Under the pieces are notes generated by a model. The model saw only the letters and a program-made list of their open reading frames with translations, searched no databases and was not told the origin of the DNA. Both the position numbers and the translations under genes were made by a program. DNA of 64,000 nt from Sediminitomix flava (GTDB taxonomy: Bacteria; Bacteroidota; Bacteroidia; Cytophagales; Flammeovirgaceae), in contig NZ_QGDO01000001.1 in assembly GCF_003149185.1 (NCBI RefSeq), forward strand, positions 1 to 64,000, read 5' to 3'. This document shows positions 17,041-27,823 of the stretch, piece by piece (positions within the stretch are counted from its first letter, which is position 1; every line of letters starts with the position of its first letter).

Positions 17041-18255
17041 TTAATAATAATCTTCGTGAGGTAAAATAGGATTGAATTCTTCTTTCCAAGGTAAACCTTG
17101 TACATTCAATTGGTGCATAAATGGATCAGGGTTGAACTCTTCTACATTATAAACACCGGCTCCAGACCACTCTCCTTTCAATACCATCATGGCACCGATC
17201 ATAGCAGGCACGCCTGTAGTATAAGCAACTGCTTGCCCTCCGACTTCCTTGTATACTTCTGCGTGGTCACAGTTGTTATAAACATAATATGTTTTTTCCT
17301 TACCATCCTTTAGGCCTTTCAATTGACAACCAATAGATGTTTGCCCTTCGTAATTCTCTCCTAGTTCAGATGGCTCAGGAAGAACAGCTTTAAGGAACTG
17401 AAGAGGAACAATTTCTTTTCCTTCATAAATAATTGGATCAATACGAGTCATTCCAACATTTTGAAGCACTTCTAAATGCTTGATATACTCTTGTCCGAAA
17501 GTCATCCAGAAACGAGCACGTTTCATATGAGGAATATTTTTCACAAGAGATTCCAATTCTTCATGATAAAGCAAATAAGATTCTCTAGGACCAATATTAG
17601 GATACTCAATTGGTTTATGAATCTCTAGAGGCTTTGTTTCTACCCAAGCTCCTTTTTCCCAAAATTTACCATTCTGCGTAATCTCGCGAATATTAATCTC
17701 GGGGTTAAAGTTTGTAGCAAATGCTTTCCCGTGATCTCCAGCATTACAATCTACAATATCCAAGAAATGTATTTCGTCAAATTGGTGCTTTTGGGCAAAT
17801 GCTGTAAACACACCAGTAACTCCAGGGTCAAAACCACACCCTAGCACTGCAGTAATTCCAGCTTCTTTAAATCTTTCTTGATAAGCCCATTGCCAACTAT
17901 ACTCAAACTTAGCCTCATCAATCGGTTCATAGTTAGCGGTATCCAGGTAATGAACCTTTGTTTCCAAACATGCATCCATAATCGTTAAATCTTGATATGG
18001 AAGTGCCACATTGATCACAATAGCAGGTTTTACCTTATTGATTAGTTCCACTAATTCTGGAACATTATCAGCATCAACTTGAGCTGTGGAAATTTCCACG
18101 CCTGTACGTTGCTTTACTTCAGCTGCAATCTCATCACATTTGATTTTACGGCGACTAGCCAAAGTAATTTCAGAAAAAACTTCTGAATTCATCGCACATT
18201 TATGAGCTACGACGTTACCTACGCCACCAGCTCCAATTATCAATACTTTACTCAT
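17041..18255 (-). CDS. Carboxynorspermidine dehydrogenase (saccharopine dehydrogenase family)
   Basis: A 404-residue cytoplasmic enzyme. The N-terminal Rossmann motif is VLIIGAGGVGNVVAHKCA, followed by ITLASRRKIKCDEIA for cofactor choice, VNVALPYQDLTIMDACLE, HYLDTANYEP and the GCGFDPGVTGVFTAFA block; all are typical of carboxynorspermidine synthase/dehydrogenase, which condenses aspartate semialdehyde with a diamine to make carboxy(nor)spermidine, the spermidine route used by many Bacteroidota. The decarboxylase partner (nspC) is not in the window. The closely related saccharopine dehydrogenases are an alternative. It has a full Bacteroidota promoter with a perfect palindrome behind it. Confidence 0.88.
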   Translation of the reverse strand: MSKVLIIGAGGVGNVVAHKCAMNSEVFSEITLASRRKIKCDEIAAEVKQRTGVEISTAQVDADNVPELVELINKVKPAIVINVALPYQDLTIMDACLETKVHYLDTANYEPIDEAKFEYSWQWAYQERFKEAGITAVLGCGFDPGVTGVFTAFAQKHQFDEIHFLDIVDCNAGDHGKAFATNFNPEINIREITQNGKFWEKGAWVETKPLEIHKPIEYPNIGPRESYLLYHEELESLVKNIPHMKRARFWMTFGQEYIKHLEVLQNVGMTRIDPIIYEGKEIVPLQFLKAVLPEPSELGENYEGQTSIGCQLKGLKDGKEKTYYVYNNCDHAEVYKEVGGQAVAYTTGVPAMIGAMMVLKGEWSGAGVYNVEEFNPDPFMHQLNVQGLPWKEEFNPILPHEDYY

Positions 18256-18363
18256 TTTCTATGAATAGAATTTAACCTATCCTTTCAACACATACACGAT
18301 TGAAATAATTTTATTATTAGCTTAAAACCATGTTTGTATTTAGGCTAATAGCTAACTTTTCCG

Positions 18364-18394
18364 CAAAAATAGAAGGTCAAACCAAAACTGCAAA
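18364..18394 (-). promoter_or_regulatory. Promoter of the carboxynorspermidine dehydrogenase gene
   Basis: Minus strand: TTTG (18391-18394), 19 nt, TATTTTTG (18364-18371), a full consensus match, about 110 bp before the start codon. Confidence 0.75.
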
Positions 18395-18411
18395 AGAGTT
18401 GTCAGATTTGA

Positions 18412-18425
18412 TTGACAATTGTCAA
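18412..18425. promoter_or_regulatory. Perfect palindrome, probable regulator site
   Basis: TTGACAATTGTCAA is a perfect 14-bp inverted repeat located 17 bp upstream of the -33 box of the dehydrogenase gene, a position that suits an activator. A further GTTGTCAGA half lies between them (18399-18407). The cognate protein is unknown. Confidence 0.5.
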
Positions 18426-18618
18426 GTATTCATTTAAAAAGGCGTGATTTTAACACCTTATTGGCTTAATTATGAAAATTTCTCTCCATTAAATCATATC
18501 ATATGTGAAAAAAAACATATTTTTGACCTGTATTAGTGTTTATGCTCTGTGTAGTAACATTGAGTGTTTATTATTTTTCACTCGATAATGTAAAACAACA
18601 TTTTATTACCTAAAATTT

Positions 18619-19086
18619 ATGGCTAAAAGAAAGAATTACTTGTCGCTTATTGTTTTATCATTACTAATGATTTTTGGTCTTGTTTCATGTAAGATTCACG
18701 AACCAGAATTTAAGAGCATAGATAACCTGAGTGTTAAACGTATAAGTAGCGGAGACATCCTACTTACTGCAGATGCTGAATTTTACAACCCGAATGGGAT
18801 TAAAATGGCTCTAGACAGCGTAAGTATTGATGTAATCATTAACGATGAGATTGTAGGTTCAATCAATCAACCTTTGAAAACAACAATGCCATCAAAAGCT
18901 GATTTCACACTACCTTTGGAGGTTAGATTTCCTTCAAAGAAGTTATTCAGCAATGTATTAGATGGTCTTTTCAAGGTTCTATCGAATGAAAAATTTGAAG
19001 TGAAATATAATGGTTTTGTTCAGACCAAAGCAGTAGGTATTCCTGTAAAAGTACCTGTGAGAGCAAAATCGACCATTGAGATTTAG
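18619..19086 (+). CDS. LEA type 2 (WHy-like) lipoprotein
   Basis: A 155-residue lipoprotein with lipobox Cys at residue 25 (LLMIFGLVSC). After it comes one LEA-2/WHy-like beta-sandwich: IDNLSVKRISSGDILLTADAEFYNPNGIKMALDS, then VDVIINDEIVG, then SKADFTLPLEVRFP. The NPN motif after the third strand is characteristic. Plant and archaeal relatives protect proteins under desiccation; bacterial roles are unclear. It is followed at 67 bp by an acyl-CoA ligase, possibly on the same transcript. The name reflects a fold match and carries no functional proof. Confidence 0.8.
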   Translation: MAKRKNYLSLIVLSLLMIFGLVSCKIHEPEFKSIDNLSVKRISSGDILLTADAEFYNPNGIKMALDSVSIDVIINDEIVGSINQPLKTTMPSKADFTLPLEVRFPSKKLFSNVLDGLFKVLSNEKFEVKYNGFVQTKAVGIPVKVPVRAKSTIEI

Positions 19087-19153
19087 AAAATACACTGTCT
19101 GTATTTTTTAAGTATTATCAAAAAACATAACAAACAAATCAAAGTAGCAAAAC

Positions 19154-20962
19154 ATGAACGATTCAAAAAGAGTGCATCTCGTTGAGGCGATAAGGGCTAA
19201 CGTTCAGAAGTATGGAGAGCGAGCTGCATTCAAATATCAATCTCCAGGATCAAATGAATGGGTTGCCACTTCTTGGAAATCCTTTGGTGAGAAAATAGAT
19301 AAATTAGCAAAGTCTCTAATCAAACTTGGGGTTAAATCTCAAGAAACGATTGGTATCTTTTCTCAAAATATGCCACAATGGTCTATCACAGACCTTGGCG
19401 CACTTAGTGTAAAAGCCATCACAGTTCCTATTTACGCCACAAATACAGCCGAACAAGCTAGTTATATCTTAAAAGATGCTGCTGTCCGAGTATTGTTTGT
19501 TGGAGAGCAGGATCAACTTGATAAATCCCTAGAAATTCTTGATCAACACGAAGAACTACTGAAAATTGTAGCCTTTGAAAAAGACATTGATCTTAGAGGT
19601 TGTCAGAAAGCAATTCATTTTGATGATTTAATTGCTCAAGAATTCACTGCTGAAGAAGAAGCCGAATATCAAGAAAGATTAGCAAATGCAAAATTTGACG
19701 ATCTTCTTACCCTAATCTATACTTCTGGTACTACAGGTACGCCTAAAGGGGTAATGCTAGACTACAGCAACTTTGCTAAAACTTTTGAGATTCATGATAT
19801 CCGAGTTCCTGTAAATGAGTCCGACCATTCTTTATGTTTCCTTCCACTTAGCCACGTTTATGAGCGTACATGGAGTTTCTATGTATACTACAACGGAGCT
19901 ACAAACTTCATTTTGAAGGATCCAAAGCAAATTGCACAAGCAATTCCTGAGGTTGCACCAACAGCCATGTGTTCTGTTCCTCGTCTTTATGAAAAAATCC
20001 ATACAGGAATTCTTCAAAAAGCTGGACAAGCAACTGGCGTTAAGAAAAAGCTATTTGATTGGGCTATTGCTACAGGATTAGAATTTGTTGAGCACAAAAT
20101 TGAAGGAACTTCTCCTTCTATCATCTTAAAAGCTAAGAACTCAATTGCCGACAAACTTATTTTCTCAAAATTGAGAAATGCCATTTTTGGTGGTCAACCT
20201 CGTCTACTTCCTGTAGGTGGTTCTAAACTTTCTGATGAAATCACGAAGTTTATGCATGCCATCGGTCTTCCTATCAATTATGGGTATGGAATGACTGAGA
20301 CTGTAGCTACCGTTTCATGTTTTGTAGAGAATGAGACACCTATCGGTTCAATCGGTACACCAATGCCAGATGTTCAAATTAAGATTGGTGATAACAATGA
20401 AATCTTAGTGAAAAGTGAAACAGTAATGAAAGGTTATTACAACCTTCCAGAAGCTACTGCTGAAGTTTTCACAGAAGATGGCTGGTTCAGAACTGGAGAT
20501 GCTGGTTACATCGATTCTAAAGGTCATATGGTACTTACAGACCGTATCAAAGACTTGATGAAGACCTCTGGAGGTAAATATATTGCTCCTCAATTAATTG
20601 AAGCAAAAATCTCAAATGACCAGTTTGTAGAACAAATTGCAGTTATTGGAGATGAAAGAAAGTACGTTTCTGCTTTGATTGTCCCTGCCTTTGAAGCGTT
20701 GGAAGAATATGCTAAAAACATGGGTATCATGTTTAAGAACAGAAAAGAATTGATCGAAAATGTTCAGATCAAAGAAATGTTCGATCAGCGTATTGAAGAA
20801 CTTCAAAAGAGCTTGGCTAAATTCGAGAAAATCAAGAAGTTCACTCTTTTACCAGCAGAGTTTACAATTGAAAAAGGTGAAATCACTCCTACACTTAAAG
20901 TTAAGCGTAAAGTAGTGATTGATAACTATAAGAAACTGATTGAGAAAATGTATAAACATTAA
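19154..20962 (+). CDS. Long-chain fatty-acid--CoA ligase
   Basis: A 602-residue AMP-dependent synthetase. Motifs: P-loop YTSGTTGTPKGV (about residues 188-200), the YGMTET A5 motif, GWFRTGDAGYIDSKGHM with the ATP-binding Asp, and DRIKDLMKTSGGKYIAP where the class normally keeps its catalytic turn. It makes acyl-AMP and then acyl-CoA from fatty acid, ATP and CoA, in the cytoplasm at the membrane. The length and the KTSGGKYIAP A8 region match the eukaryote-like long-chain (ACSL/FAA1-type, COG1022) ligases, unlike the second ligase in the window. A bidirectional terminator follows. Confidence 0.94.
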   Translation: MNDSKRVHLVEAIRANVQKYGERAAFKYQSPGSNEWVATSWKSFGEKIDKLAKSLIKLGVKSQETIGIFSQNMPQWSITDLGALSVKAITVPIYATNTAEQASYILKDAAVRVLFVGEQDQLDKSLEILDQHEELLKIVAFEKDIDLRGCQKAIHFDDLIAQEFTAEEEAEYQERLANAKFDDLLTLIYTSGTTGTPKGVMLDYSNFAKTFEIHDIRVPVNESDHSLCFLPLSHVYERTWSFYVYYNGATNFILKDPKQIAQAIPEVAPTAMCSVPRLYEKIHTGILQKAGQATGVKKKLFDWAIATGLEFVEHKIEGTSPSIILKAKNSIADKLIFSKLRNAIFGGQPRLLPVGGSKLSDEITKFMHAIGLPINYGYGMTETVATVSCFVENETPIGSIGTPMPDVQIKIGDNNEILVKSETVMKGYYNLPEATAEVFTEDGWFRTGDAGYIDSKGHMVLTDRIKDLMKTSGGKYIAPQLIEAKISNDQFVEQIAVIGDERKYVSALIVPAFEALEEYAKNMGIMFKNRKELIENVQIKEMFDQRIEELQKSLAKFEKIKKFTLLPAEFTIEKGEITPTLKVKRKVVIDNYKKLIEKMYKH

Positions 20963-20982
20963 TCTCAACTTTGTTTAAAAAT

Positions 20983-21022
20983 AAAAGAGTCATTCCGATT
21001 TTAATCAGAATGACTCTTTTTG
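20983..21022. terminator. Bidirectional terminator
   Basis: AAAAGAGTCATTC/GAATGACTCTTTT is a 13-bp perfect stem with T on both flanking strands. It serves the plus-strand ligase and the minus-strand AGE-family gene. Confidence 0.93.
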
Positions 21023-21046
21023 TTTATCTAAAAATTGACTTTTACC

Positions 21047-22312
21047 TTACTCACTTTCTTTCTCCATCAGAAAACGAATCATTTCAGTTGTATGATAAGT
21101 AGATTTTCCGATACTGCCTTTCCACTCTGTCCTCACAGGCTCATTATCTTTAGTGATAAAGAAATACTCTCCACCATATTTATGGTCTGGGAAATGACTG
21201 AAAAAGAAATTCTTTAGCAACTTTAACTCTTTTTCATATCGATCATCTTTCACTAAAGATAATGCTAAAATAGCTTCAGCATGTTGCCACCATGTTTTTC
21301 TTTCATCTAAGATTTCATTTGTGAATGGATTTACCTCGCTGTAAAAACCATTTTTAATTTTCCCTTCATGATAAATACTTCTCTTATTCAGCGTAGCTTC
21401 TAATATTTCAATTCCTCTTCTTTGATATTTCTCGATTTCTTTATCTGTAAAAAAAGTAAATCGATCAGTTCTTAGAAAAAGAGAGGCTAACTGAAAATTA
21501 TGACCAGGGGTAACTGTAAAACATGGCTTATTTGGATCTTCAGAATTGCAAACTGACCAATCATCATTGAATTTGACATTCACCCAATTTGTGTCTTCAT
21601 TCCATGCATTTTTATAAAGAAGTGCTATATTTTCTTGAATGAAAGGCTCATACTTCTTTCTATTCTCTTTGTCAGCAAGCCATAAATTGGCTGTATAAGC
21701 TGTTATCGGATACATCAGAGATTGTAAGGATTTACTGCCCGATTGTCCACCTTTCCCTATCTCATAGTTACTCCAAAAACCACCATTAGTTACATCATGG
21801 AATCGTGATACAAAACCATCGTGTAAAGCATGGATTTTTTCTAATAGCGCTTTATTAGGTTTTTGTCTGTAAAATTCACTCAAACCACACAAACCATAAG
21901 CTTGTTGCCAAATATCTAAAACTTGAGTTGAATCCTTTACCCCATTTTCAATTGAAGAAATAGAATAAAGCCCAATAGTGTCAGAAGCAATCAAAGATTC
22001 TAACTGGAACTTGATGAGTCGTTCAGCTTTATCTAAATTTTCTGGGTAAAATTCTGAGGTATATGACAAACCATAAATCAATCTACTCAGAGCAACTGTA
22101 TATACTTTTTCAGACTGTAAATTCCCTTCATTATCAAGCTCGGAATAATACACACCCAAGGAATCATTCCAAGCATTTTTATCAAAAAAGCCAATTAAGT
22201 TTTCGATATTCTGCTTATAGACATCTGGTAACTTTGGTGTACTAACTTCTTTTTGGGGAGCACAAGAAAATACTGTCAGAAAGAAAACAGAAAGTAATGT
22301 TTGTCGAATCAT
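21047..22312 (-). CDS. AGE-family (N-acylglucosamine/cellobiose 2-epimerase-like) lipoprotein, altered active site
   Basis: A 421-residue protein with a lipobox (TVFSC, Cys17) and then an (alpha/alpha)6-barrel of the AGE superfamily: VALSRLIYGLSY (Arg77), PGHNFQLASLFLR (His271), KTWWQHAEAILAL (Trp-Trp and Glu346), and KSTYHTTEM (His407). In active epimerases the second motif is GHxxE, whose Glu is catalytic; here it is Gln274. Relatives are cytoplasmic, so lipidation is unusual. It may act on oligosaccharides at the cell envelope or be a non-catalytic sugar binder. It is a lone gene between two terminators. Confidence 0.8.
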   Translation of the reverse strand: MIRQTLLSVFFLTVFSCAPQKEVSTPKLPDVYKQNIENLIGFFDKNAWNDSLGVYYSELDNEGNLQSEKVYTVALSRLIYGLSYTSEFYPENLDKAERLIKFQLESLIASDTIGLYSISSIENGVKDSTQVLDIWQQAYGLCGLSEFYRQKPNKALLEKIHALHDGFVSRFHDVTNGGFWSNYEIGKGGQSGSKSLQSLMYPITAYTANLWLADKENRKKYEPFIQENIALLYKNAWNEDTNWVNVKFNDDWSVCNSEDPNKPCFTVTPGHNFQLASLFLRTDRFTFFTDKEIEKYQRRGIEILEATLNKRSIYHEGKIKNGFYSEVNPFTNEILDERKTWWQHAEAILALSLVKDDRYEKELKLLKNFFFSHFPDHKYGGEYFFITKDNEPVRTEWKGSIGKSTYHTTEMIRFLMEKESE

Positions 22313-22396
22313 AATTTAGTTTTGATCATTATTTAGACAAAACTACGCTTTCTATTCTTAAAAAAGAGGGGGATTTGTTTCAATTTGGAAACAAAA

Positions 22397-22425
22397 AAGG
22401 CAAGAAGTATATAACTCCTTGCCTT
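22397..22425 (-). terminator. Terminator of the isocitrate dehydrogenase gene
   Basis: AAGGCAAG/CTTGCCTT stem followed on the minus strand by TTTTTTG, 25 bp after the stop codon. Confidence 0.9.
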
Positions 22426-22449
22426 CATCTATTCTTAAAGAAGTGACAA

Positions 22450-25141
<2,692 letters not shown>

Positions 25142-25807
25142 TTGCAGGAACTTGACGAACAACAGGAACGATTTGTAGCATCCAACATCACATTTTATAA
25201 TAACATGGAGATTTCGCAGTTTAAAAAATTTGCGAATCTTATCGGGTTGGATCAAGGTGAAGATATTGACGAGATTTATGATGAAATTTCGAAGGCTGAT
25301 CGTGTCCTAGAATTAGGTTCTGGTTATGGTCGCGTGATTGAAGTTTTACGTCGTAAAGGATTCAAAGGAGTTATATCGGGTGTAGAAAGATCCCTAAAAC
25401 TACGCGAATATGTTCAAAATACCTTTAACGAAGATGTTAGACTTTTTAAAGAACTTCCTTTAGAATTAAATGAGAAATTCGATGCGATACTTTACGTATG
25501 GTCGGGTATTCTAGAACAAGAAAGAGACATTCAGAAAGACATTGTTAAACAGTGTGCAGAACTGTTAGACGAAGGGGGGAAATTATTGATAGAAACTCCT
25601 TTTAAGGAAATAAAAAAACTAGGTGACTTAAAAGAAGACACCAAAACGATTAGGGTGAAAGAAGAATGGGGTACACTCTCAGCTTATTTTACTTCTGCTC
25701 AAGACATTGAAGAATATGCCAAAGAAGCAGGATTTAAAAACATTAGAGAGGTTTACTATCACACAAGGACAAATCTGTCTCGTATTTTTTACATTCTTCA
25801 AAAATAA
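25142..25807 (+). CDS. Class I SAM-dependent methyltransferase
   Basis: A 221-residue cytoplasmic protein with the SAM-binding motif ADRVLELGSGYGRVIEVL, acidic Glu at the end of strand 2 (VISGVERSL), FDAILYVWSGILEQE as motif IV, and GGKLLIETPFKE. No substrate is evident. An in-frame stop lies at 25136, so the start is TTG at 25142 (221 residues) or ATG at 25205 (200 residues); TTG keeps the N-terminal helix that such enzymes usually have, but the ATG cannot be excluded. It stands alone, 154 bp before the acyl-CoA ligase. Confidence 0.85.
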   Translation: MQELDEQQERFVASNITFYNNMEISQFKKFANLIGLDQGEDIDEIYDEISKADRVLELGSGYGRVIEVLRRKGFKGVISGVERSLKLREYVQNTFNEDVRLFKELPLELNEKFDAILYVWSGILEQERDIQKDIVKQCAELLDEGGKLLIETPFKEIKKLGDLKEDTKTIRVKEEWGTLSAYFTSAQDIEEYAKEAGFKNIREVYYHTRTNLSRIFYILQK

Positions 25808-25961
25808 TCACTAAAATTGCTGTTCTTAGTTTGTACACTATGAACTAGATAATTAACAAACTCCTAATCTATACTAACTTTTTGGCATTAAAATGTGCTT
25901 TCAGAGTTGGAGAAACTGCGTGGGTTTAAAGAAAGAAAGGTATTACTAATTTTCAATAAGA

Positions 25962-27632
25962 ATGTTGTTTCCTTGGTATGCAAAATACGATGAACAAGTA
26001 GTTCATGACATCGATTTAACGAAATACAATTCAATCCTAGATATATTAGAAGAAGGCTTTGAGAAATATGCTGACCAACTCGCTTATGAGTGTATGGGGC
26101 AGCAAATGACTTACCGCCAAGTTGACGAAGCCTCCAAACAGTTTGCCGCTTATCTACAAAAAGACCTTGGTTTACAAAAAGGTGACCGAGTAGCTATACA
26201 GATGCCTAACACATTGCAATACCCTATTGTAATGTTTGGTGTACTTAGAGCTGGTATGATTGTAGTAAACACCAATCCTCTATATACAGAAAGAGAAATG
26301 AAGCATCAATTCAATGATGCGGGTGTAAAAGCAATTGTTATCTTGGCAAACTTTGCTTCAAAACTAGAGCGTATTTTAAAAGACACTCCTGTTGAGCATA
26401 TCATCGTAACAGAGCTTGGAGATCTTCATTCGCCATTAAAAGGTTGGTTTATTAACACTGCGGTGAAGCATCTCAAAAAGATGGTCCCAGCTTATAATTT
26501 ACCAACTGCAATTGGATTCAAGAAGGTAATGAAAAAAGCAGCTTCCTTGACTTGGGATAAACCTAAGGTAAAACAAGAAGATGCAGCATTTTTACAATAT
26601 ACAGGAGGTACTACAGGAGTTTCTAAAGGTGCAATTTTATCTCATAGAAACATTATTGCCAATGTAGAACAGAATTACCAGTGGATGCGCTACAAATTAA
26701 ATGAGGGCGAAGAAGTTGTTATTTCTGCATTGCCTCTTTACCATGTCTTCTCAATGTCAGTAAACTGTCTGACTATGTTTAGAATGGGCGCATTCAATGT
26801 ACTAGTTACGAATCCTAAAGACATTCCTGGATTCATCAAAATCTTATCTAAGCATAGATTCACCTTCTTCACAGGAGTAAATACATTATTTAATGCTTTG
26901 ATGAATGATCCATCTTTTGCTCAACTAGACTTCAGTGGACTACATATTTCTATTGGTGGAGGTATGGCTGTACAACAAGCCGTTGCTAACCGTTGGGAAG
27001 AAATGACTGGATGCCCTCTAATGGAAGGCTATGGACTTTCTGAAACATCACCTGTAGTAAGTACACAGCCTTTTAAAGGTGAAGTAAGATTAGGTACGAT
27101 TGGTCTACCATTCCCAAGTACACAAATGTCTGTTCGTGATGATGATGGAAATGTGGTAGAACAAGGTGAAGCTGGAGAAATCTGCATCAAAGGCCCTCAA
27201 GTTTTTAGCGGATACTGGAATTTACCAGAAGAAACTAAAGAGGCATTCTTCGAAGGTGATTGGTTCAGAAGTGGCGATATCGGGACAATGGATGAGGATG
27301 GATATTTCAGAATTGTAGACCGTAAAAAAGATATGATCTTAGTTTCTGGTTTCAATGTATATCCAAATGAAGTAGAAGATGTACTCGCTATGCATGAAAG
27401 TGTAGCAGAAGTAGCTGTAATTGGTATTCCTGATGAAAAAACTTCTGAAGCAGTAAAAGCATATATTGTATTTAAAGAAGGCAAAGAAGCTACAGATAAG
27501 GAATTACAACAACATTGTAGAAACTACCTTACAAACTATAAAGTGCCAAAGCATTACTCTTTTGAAAAAGAACTTCCTAAGTCAGGTGTAGGTAAGATCT
27601 TAAGAAGATTATTAAAAGAAGATGCTAAATAA
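25962..27632 (+). CDS. Long-chain fatty-acid--CoA ligase, FadD type
   Basis: A 556-residue AMP-forming synthetase of the bacterial FadD class: starts LFPWYAKYDEQVVHDID, P-loop YTGGTTGVSKGAILSH (about 214-229), GYGLSETSPVVS, GWFRSGDIG-like DWFRSGDIGTMDEDGYFRIVDRKKD (A8 includes the conserved Arg and Asp), and the C-terminal catalytic Lys in PKSGVGKILRRLL. It activates fatty acids to acyl-CoA for beta-oxidation or lipid synthesis. With the ligase at 19154 the window encodes two distinct acyl-CoA ligase types. It is followed by a strong terminator. Confidence 0.95.
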   Translation: MLFPWYAKYDEQVVHDIDLTKYNSILDILEEGFEKYADQLAYECMGQQMTYRQVDEASKQFAAYLQKDLGLQKGDRVAIQMPNTLQYPIVMFGVLRAGMIVVNTNPLYTEREMKHQFNDAGVKAIVILANFASKLERILKDTPVEHIIVTELGDLHSPLKGWFINTAVKHLKKMVPAYNLPTAIGFKKVMKKAASLTWDKPKVKQEDAAFLQYTGGTTGVSKGAILSHRNIIANVEQNYQWMRYKLNEGEEVVISALPLYHVFSMSVNCLTMFRMGAFNVLVTNPKDIPGFIKILSKHRFTFFTGVNTLFNALMNDPSFAQLDFSGLHISIGGGMAVQQAVANRWEEMTGCPLMEGYGLSETSPVVSTQPFKGEVRLGTIGLPFPSTQMSVRDDDGNVVEQGEAGEICIKGPQVFSGYWNLPEETKEAFFEGDWFRSGDIGTMDEDGYFRIVDRKKDMILVSGFNVYPNEVEDVLAMHESVAEVAVIGIPDEKTSEAVKAYIVFKEGKEATDKELQQHCRNYLTNYKVPKHYSFEKELPKSGVGKILRRLLKEDAK

Positions 27633-27693
27633 AAGCAATACAACGATATAACTTCTTGCCCTTGGCAGTTGAAAGTACTTAGAAAATGAAATT

Positions 27694-27726
27694 AGGAGAC
27701 CTTATAGTGAGGTCTCCTCTTTTTTT
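27694..27726 (+). terminator. Terminator after the fadD-type gene
   Basis: AGGAGACCT/AGGTCTCCT perfect 9-bp stem, 7-nt loop, then CTTTTTTT. Confidence 0.95.
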
Positions 27727-27823
27727 ACAATTATCATTAGGAGTGTAAGAATGGTTTTGGCTTATAATTAAAAATTAAAAACAATCCTCCCACCTTTGAG
27801 CTACCAAACCTATTATCACCTAA

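Larger units (their letters stand above)
18256..18618. other. Divergent promoter region
   Basis: This 363-base gap separates the minus-strand dehydrogenase from the plus-strand LEA2 lipoprotein. It contains the dehydrogenase promoter (18364-18394) and a 14-bp palindrome (18412-18425). The remaining right half is AT-rich, with no clear promoter for the plus-strand gene. Confidence 0.6.

Noticed and set aside
18412-18425. Palindrome as a Rho-independent terminator
   Set aside because: Too short a loop and no T tract on either strand; an operator reading fits its place upstream of a promoter.
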